64,000 nt of DNA from Phlebotomus papatasi (lineage: Eukaryota; Arthropoda; Insecta; Diptera; Psychodidae), in NCBI RefSeq assembly GCF_024763615.1, contig NC_077224.1, positions 17,019,078-17,083,077 of the forward strand, written 5' to 3'. Under the pieces are notes generated by a model, which worked only from the letters and a program-made list of their open reading frames with translations, did no database searches and was not told where the DNA came from. The stretch's first letter is position 1. Each line of letters opens with the position of its first letter. A program made the position numbers and the translations under genes. Below are positions 57,945 to 64,000 of this stretch, in pieces.

Positions 57945-58204
57945 ATGGCTTCGGCACACGCTTTAGATCAAGAAAATTTCATGCAGTCGAAATTCGAATC
58001 CCTTTTTCACACGCTTTGCATATGTCTATCCTACTCTTTTGTACTCTTATTCTTTTCTTGCAAATCACACCAAATTAGATTTAGTTAAGTCCAATTTTCA
58101 GACTGAAAGAATGGGATAAACCTATGCAAATCTTTTGAAAAAGAAATGGACGCGAATTTTGTTTTCATGAAATTTTACCGATCTAAAAGGTGTGCCGGAG
58201 GCAT
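57945..58204. mobile_element. CCGGCACACC MITE copy
   Basis: ATGGCTTCGGCACACGCTTTAG and CTAAAAGGTGTGCCGGAGGCAT are inverted ends. About 260 bp, immediately following the diverged copy. Confidence 0.8.
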
Positions 58205-58226
58205 AAATAAATCAAAATGGTCAGTA

Positions 58227-58490
58227 ATGGCTCCGGCACACCTAGATCAAGAAAATTTCATGAAGTCAAAATTCACGTCCCTTTCTTTCTCAAAAGATTT
58301 GCCTAAGTCTATCCCATTCTTTCGGTCGTCTCAAAACTTGACTGAACTAAATTTAATTTGGTCAGACGTTCAGAAGAAGAAGAAGGGTACGAAATAGTGG
58401 GATAGACATATACAAAGCTTTTAGGAAAGAAAAGGATGTGAATTTTGACTTTATGAAATTTTCTTGATCTAAAAGGTATGCCTGAGCGAT
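58227..58490. mobile_element. CCGGCACACC MITE copy
   Basis: ATGGCTCCGGCACACC at the left and GGTATGCCTGAGCGAT at the right, with GAAATTTTCTTGATCTAAAAG inside. About 264 bp, 22 bp after the preceding copy. GTTCAGAAGAAGAAGAAGGG marks the centre. Confidence 0.8.
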
Positions 58491-58959
58491 AACAATCCTA
58501 TTTCCGAATGCAAACGAGGTAAAAAGTGATAATAACATGAATTTTGTTCCCAAAGACATTTTCAGGACCGAAAAAAGCCCGTGAATTCACTCCTACGACA
58601 CAGAAAAATTGCATAGCTACAGGAGATATTCCTGGAACAAGTAACAGAAACGCCATAATGTATGCAAAACGTTTTGACGCCAACAGTTTGTAAGAAGATA
58701 ATTTATATGAAAGCCTTTCAGCAGTTCGTTGTCACTCTAACTGTAAGTCCCTGCAAATTCCTTTATATCAAACGGAATATTATTTATCATTATTTTTCCT
58801 GTGTTAAGAATATTTCGCTATTCTTAGTCATTTACAAAAATATTGCTAAATCTCCTGTAGCTTTACTTTAGTCTATAGAAAACTTAAAGCTTTTTTTATT
58901 TAGGAATTATTTTCAAATGGTTGAGAATCATCAAAAGTAAAGGACATTGAAGAATTGTC

Positions 58960-60350
58960 TTTGTTTTGGGAACATGTATTTGTGACTTTCTGCGAAAGTG
59001 AGCGAGATGACTATATTTAGCTGTCAATCACACGCACTGAAACATCAAAAAGATATTTACAAGACACGTTAATGTACGTTCGGTATTATGCGCAATGCAC
59101 AATGTTTTGTTTTGTAAACATGTTTTTAAAATTTCCTATGAGAGAGAGAAAGATAACTAGCTGTCGGTTTCATTCACTCTCATTGAAATGTCAAAAACAT
59201 GTTTACGAAATAAAAGTTATTATGCGCTGGGCATTATGCGCAACGCACAATATGTTTTGTTTTGTAAACATGTTTTTGACATTTCAATGAGAGCGATTGA
59301 GATCTAGATCTAGTCATCTCTTTCACTCTCATAGACAATTTTGAAAACATATTTAAAACAAAAATTATTGTGCGCTGGTCATTACTCGCAACGCACAATG
59401 TAAACATGTTGTTTGTAAACATGTTTTTGACGTTTCAGTAAGAGTGAATTACAGCCTAATATAGTAATCTCATTCACTCTCATATACAGTTTCGAAAATA
59501 TGTTTACAGGACAAAACTTATTGAGCGTTGAGCTTTATACCCAGCGCACAATAACTTTTGCTTTGTAAACATGTTTTTGACATTTCAATGAGAGTGAGTG
59601 AGATCTAGATCTAGTCATCTCGCTCACACTTTCTGAAAACATCTTTACATACAAAAGTTTGCTGGGTATTATGTTATGCTCAGCGCACAATAACTTCTGT
59701 TTGTAAACATGTTTTTGAAATTTCCTATGAGAGAGAGCGAGATGACTAGATGTAGATTTCATTAACTCTTATTGAAATGTCAAAAATATGTTTACAAAAC
59801 AAAAAAAATTGTGCCCTGGTCATTAGATGATCAGTTACTCTTGTTTTGTAAACATGTTTTTCAGATGGCCTATATGAGTGAGCGAGATGACTAGATCTAC
59901 ATTTCATTCACTCTCATTGAAATGTCAAAAACATGTTTACAAAACAAATGTTATTGTGCGTTGGGCATTAGGCATTATCCTAAGCACTCAAAAACTTTTG
60001 TTTTGTAAGCATGTTTTTGACATTTCAGTGAGAATGAATGACAAACAAATCTAGCTATCTTGCACACTCCTATAAGCAGTTTCGAAAACATCTTGACAGG
60101 ACGAAATTTATTATACGTTGAGCATTATATTTGACAGACAAGAACTTTTGTTTTGTAAACATGTCTTCGAAACTGCCTACTGCCTACGAGAGTGAGCGAG
60201 ATGACTAGATTTAACTGTCATTCGTTCTTACTAAAATTTTGACAATTCAGCGAATAGTGGCGACATCTAATTCCAGTCGTCTAAAACAGCCTCATGTCAT
60301 ATTTTTAAAGAAAATGTTTACAAAAACAGAAATAATTGTGCGTTCCCCAT
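58960..60350. repeat. Tandem array of the GCGCACAATAACTTTT MITE, about nine units of about 150 bp
   Basis: The unit start (CGCACAATAACTTTTGTTTTGTAAACATG or a variant) recurs near 59090, 59240, 59385, 59540, 59682, 59833, 59985 and 60130, with partial units at both edges. Each unit has GAGCGAGATGACTAGATCTA in the middle and ends AAAACATGTTTACAAAACAAAAGTTATTGTGCG. Each unit is therefore itself an inverted-repeat element, equal to the solo copy at 21941-22084. All units face the same way. Confidence 0.9.
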
Positions 60351-60359
60351 TATCCAATT

Positions 60360-61500
60360 TTGCACAGTTTCACATAAAATTCAATTGCACTTGTTTTATT
60401 AACAAAAAATCGCAATTATATCGACCTCACTTCAAACTTTTTGTTGACAAAACACAATTAATTCTACGTGCAACCTTACTTATAATTTTTTAAACTTAAT
60501 TATTGAGAAACAATGCTTTTTCCATAAATAGAAATCTCATTGAAAATGTATCACAATTTCTGTAAGACCCAAAAGTTTTGATTTATTTTTCAGATAACTT
60601 TTATTAGAAAAATAATATTTTTCCAATAGAAGCACCTACTGAATTCTTAAAGAGTTTCTAGAAAATGAATTAAATAAATGTTCTGGGGCGTGTGTGTGTG
60701 TGTGTTAATGAACTTTTATTCAACAAAACAGTATACCTCATCGCTTCGAAAAATAATGAATTTAATTGAAATTTTATGGCACTTTTTGCCTATATATTTC
60801 AGCTTTTATTGTTATTCTGCAGTATCATAACCAATTTAATTACCCCAATATTATTCATTTGACCAGTACTGTGATATTTATAGATCAATTTTCAACGTAG
60901 ATTCCATTGACATGTTCAATCGTAAAATAACTTAAAAGCCATTCTTTTCATAGACCAAATTGCTCCGTTTTCTAAATCAATATTTCATATCAGGGGGCTA
61001 AAGAATATTTTAACACTCAATTTAAAGCGTTCCTCTTCCAAGAAGAGCAATTATACGAAAATCCAACAAACAATTTTGTTAGTATTCTGACTAATTTTGG
61101 CAAAGAATAAAGAGGGAAGAATTGTAGAATTCTAATCAAATTTTCTATCTACTATCATTTGGTTTTGATTTTATACGTAAACCAAATAAGATTAGAATGA
61201 CTCTTGGGAATGTCTTCCACAATCTAAAACACTTTCTTGCACTTCAGATTGATCTAGTTTGAATAAAATTGCAAGTGAAACACATATGAAAAAGCCATAT
61301 TACTCTACATGTTCTTCTTTCAGGAAAAATTGCATACACAAGCTTTAAATACAGTTTTGTCAGTAGAAACCTTAATCTTTAATGGGTCTAATTTAAATAA
61401 TCAAGATTTAAGATTGCTGCAGATTAAACAAAACTTTCAATATTTTTGTTTTCCCAAGACTTGCATGAAAACGTCACTGCTTCTAATGTTCTAAATTGTG
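60360..61500. other. AT-rich interval; no gene recognised
   Basis: A (GT)n run lies at about 60690-60705. Short frames are unsupported. Confidence 0.4.
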
Positions 61501-61505
61501 TACTA

Positions 61506-61920
61506 ATACCTCTGGCACACCTTTGCGATCAGGAAAGTTTCATGAAATCAAAATTCACATCTCTATCTTTCTCAGACATGTATATGTCTATCCTACTCTT
61601 TTGTACTCTTCTTCTTCTTTTGCAAATTAGATTTAGTTCAGACCAATTTTGAGACCGAAAGAGTGGGATAAACTAATGCAAATTTTTTGAGAAAAAAAAG
61701 TTAAGTGAAATTTTATTTTATAAAATTTTAATGATCTAAATAAAATTCTAGATCTAGAAATCTAGATAAAATTTTCTTTGCTTTTTTTCTTCATTTTCCA
61801 TGTTTCCTTTTACTTTTTTTCTTCTTTCACTGCCACACATTTGTAAGAGGGTTGCACCCTATTTATTATGTTTTTTTTTTTGTTTAATAAAAATAAAATA
61901 AAATAAAAGGTGTGCCGGAA
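61506..61920. mobile_element. CCGGCACACC MITE copy with a T/A-rich insertion
   Basis: The left end CCTCTGGCACACCTTTGCGATCAGG and the right end AAAAGGTGTGCCGGAA belong together. The family word GATCTAAAAGGTGTGCC is split at about 61740-61905 by about 165 bp of T-rich DNA starting with AAATTCTAGATCTAGAAATCTAGA. Confidence 0.7.
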
Positions 61921-61924
61921 TCAA

Positions 61925-64000
61925 AACTATTTAAATTCAATTTTTTGAAAATGTAATTTAATTTTTACTTCTCATTTATACAATAGCATAAAATAAATAT
62001 TAAACGAAAATTTGCTACGATACACAATTTCAATTTTGGAAATTATCTCTTTTTTTACTTAATTTTTTTTTACATATTCATCAGAAAGTATCTTATCGGT
62101 TTAGAACTTTAACAGAATTCTCAGAAGGATTAACCTTGTACACGAAGGTCCCTGAGTTTTAAACAACAATCAGGACAGAGATTAAAGATTCTGAAGGAAT
62201 AATTACTTTTAATTGTCAAGTCTGAAGACCAAGATTAGCCATACACTTTAACATCTATAATTTCATGAAAGGCAGTTTTTAAGGACATTTTGAATAAAAA
62301 AAAAATAATATACCTTCAAAAATCAGTTTAGTGGAATTTTCTTAATTAGAACTTTAAAAGTGATAAACTCTTTTTGAAAACCTTGACAAAATAAAAATAA
62401 AGAGCATTTAATGTATAAAACAAAATTAATTTTCAGAAACATATTTCCGATGTCTCCGGTACGTTTTGTGAATCGATAAAATTTTATGAAATTAAAATTT
62501 TAATTAACCTCTTTCGTTCTCAAAAGCTTTGAATATGTTTATCGTATGAAATTTTGAATTATTAAAGTTTTTCAATATAAAGAATTTTCCAATGAAATTA
62601 CTGACTAGAGACTAGATTTAATTTCTTATTGGGCTTAATTCTCTACCTGAACCAATTAATTGATTTAAATGGATTTTCATTATGTTTGGCTTCACATTAA
62701 AATTAAAAGAATCTTTTAAATTACGTTTCAAAGGAATGTTTGGTCAGTAATTTAGCAGAAAAAGAATAACATGGTCTAAAGCTTTAAAATTTTAAATTAA
62801 AACAATTCTAATCTTAAAAATCACAGCATCATTATTATTTTTTGATTCCTAAAAATACTGATACTGAATTTTCCAATTTGTTCTACGTTATCATACGATT
62901 ATACGGGCTTCAAACCTAATACCAGCTTCAGATGTAAGGCTTAGGCTTAGTCATATGGCTTAACTTTCCTAATTTTTTATCAATCAAGATTTTTTGGAAA
63001 ATTATCACTTAAGATTGGACAATATAGGCAAGTGATCCATTACATTTTGAAAAACCGCTGAAATATGTTGCTATTTTGAATTTTGCGATCACCGGGAACT
63101 GGGCTGAGCCTTAGGTCTGAAGCTAGCATAAGACTTGGCCATAAGGCTTAACTTCTCAAATTTCATATCAGTCGAAAGTTTTTTGAAAATTTTGACTTAG
63201 AAATGCATTATTAAGGGAAATTAATCTATTTAAATCTGAAGAACAAATTAGGATTTTGAGACCTTTTTAAACTAGGCTAAACCTCTACTCTGAAGACGGT
63301 CTTAAGAAAGCTTTATTTATTAAGGGGATACTCATTAGGTATAAGGTCAAAAGAGATCTATACTTTTTATTGTTTAAAAAGGTACATAGACTATCTAAGA
63401 ATATGCTATAAGAATCTTAGAACCCTATTCAAAGTATTTTCGAAGATATAGAGTCGAAAAGCAAGACCGCCAAGCAGAAGCAGTCAGGCGAACATTCAAA
63501 CCTTTGAAGTGCATTTCTCCACTTCTCATTTTGACAATTACTTCAAATTGGTGGGAAAAATTAAGAAAAAACTTATTGATCGTATTCAACGAAAAAAGGC
63601 TCATTCTCTTCAGTATAAAATTGTCTTCTAGTTGAACTAAAGGAATTTGTCACCAAAAGAATAAACCAAAGGAATTTGTCTTTAAAAATGAATCTTAGAA
63701 AAAAACATCGAAAAAAAGTGCTTTATTCTTCAAGAAGGGGTGGCAATGTGACAAAATGTCCCAGGCTTTGCAAAGTTATCGAACTCGTGTAATAGATGCT
63801 ATACGTTACGGTTTACAGTTTACCGGTTCCCAATCGGTAAATCAACCGATTATCACGCAAGATATCCTAAAATATCTATCTAAAATATAAAGGGGTAATA
63901 AAATTAATTTTCAGATAAAAATTATTTATCGGTTTATAATCGGTTCAAATCACTAAAACCATTTCCCAGCCCACGATTACCAATATCTGTTATGAGTTAC
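61925..64000. other. AT-rich interval with SINE-like and ACCGGT-type fragments
   Basis: GGGCTTCAAACCTAATACC and AAGGCTTAGGCTTAGTCATATGGCTTAAC (62908-62966) and GCCTTAGGTCTGAAGC..GACTTGGCCATAAGGCTTAAC (63107-63151) belong to the dispersed family seen at 37-40 kb. TTTACCGGTTCCCAATCGG near 63821 belongs to the ACCGGT-rich repeat. No gene is recognised. Confidence 0.4.

Larger units (their letters stand above)
56468..64000 (-). other. Probable upstream intron of the Mxd gene, continuing past the window end
   Basis: The EHGYAS exon begins at an acceptor, so coding sequence should exist further upstream on the minus strand. In MXD proteins this is the short Sin3-interaction segment (LLEAA-YLERRE type). 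Nothing like it was seen up to 64000. The interval is mostly MITE copies and AT-rich DNA. An alternative 5' untranslated exon inside it cannot be excluded. Confidence 0.45.

Overview
This is a 64 kb, AT-rich stretch of an animal nuclear genome, almost certainly an arthropod and probably an insect. A nematoceran fly such as a sand fly would fit, but that is a low-confidence guess. It has no operons, ribosome-binding sites or long open reading frames. The composition, the spliceosomal exons, the dense miniature inverted-repeat transposons (MITEs) and the tRNA-derived SINE pieces are all eukaryotic.

The only host gene I can support lies on the minus strand and is seen as two short internal coding exons separated by a 29 kb intron. 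The upstream exon (56368-56467) encodes a segment containing EHGYASSLP followed by a basic stretch. The downstream exon (27207-27236) is a 30-nt microexon encoding TTHNELEKN. Both have consensus splice sites in matching phase. Joined, they match the start of the basic region of a Mad/Mxd-type (MXD1/MXI1) bHLH-zip protein, a Max-dimerising transcriptional repressor. The first exon (Sin3-interaction helix) and the exons for the rest of the helix-loop-helix and zipper were not found and probably lie beyond the window on both sides. Apart from about 130 coding bases, the whole window would then be intron.

Layout by coordinate. 0-7 kb: AT-rich DNA with a degenerate satellite (2.9-4.4 kb). 7-10 kb: a run of TA-flanked MITEs, one nested in another. 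12.08-13.62 kb: a 1.5 kb fold-back element. 14-22 kb: palindromes, another nested pair (16.4-18.1 kb), several MITEs and two G-quadruplex-type tracts. 24.25-25.4 kb: a TTAA-flanked piggyBac-type element with a possible transposase remnant, followed by a hAT-type MITE with an exact 8-bp target duplication. 27.2 kb: the microexon. 28-29.1 kb: a minisatellite with a unit near 17-20 bp. 31-33.3 kb: a mariner-type MITE and a tandem array with a unit near 430 bp. 34-43 kb: SINE-like, fold-back and unclassified repeats, and a second TTAA element. 44.6-49.8 kb: two oppositely oriented blocks of one repeat family. 50.3-52.0 and 53.7-55.8 kb: two unrelated satellites with units near 155-160 bp. 56.4 kb: the EHGYAS exon. 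57-62 kb: a cluster of one MITE family (ends in CCGGCACACC) and an array of about nine head-to-tail copies of another MITE.

The main points of interest are the Mxd microexon and its very large introns, a MITE that occurs both singly (21.9 kb) and as a satellite-like array (59-60.3 kb), and repeated nested insertions that give a relative order of transposition. All unit counts and element ends were read by eye and are approximate where so stated.
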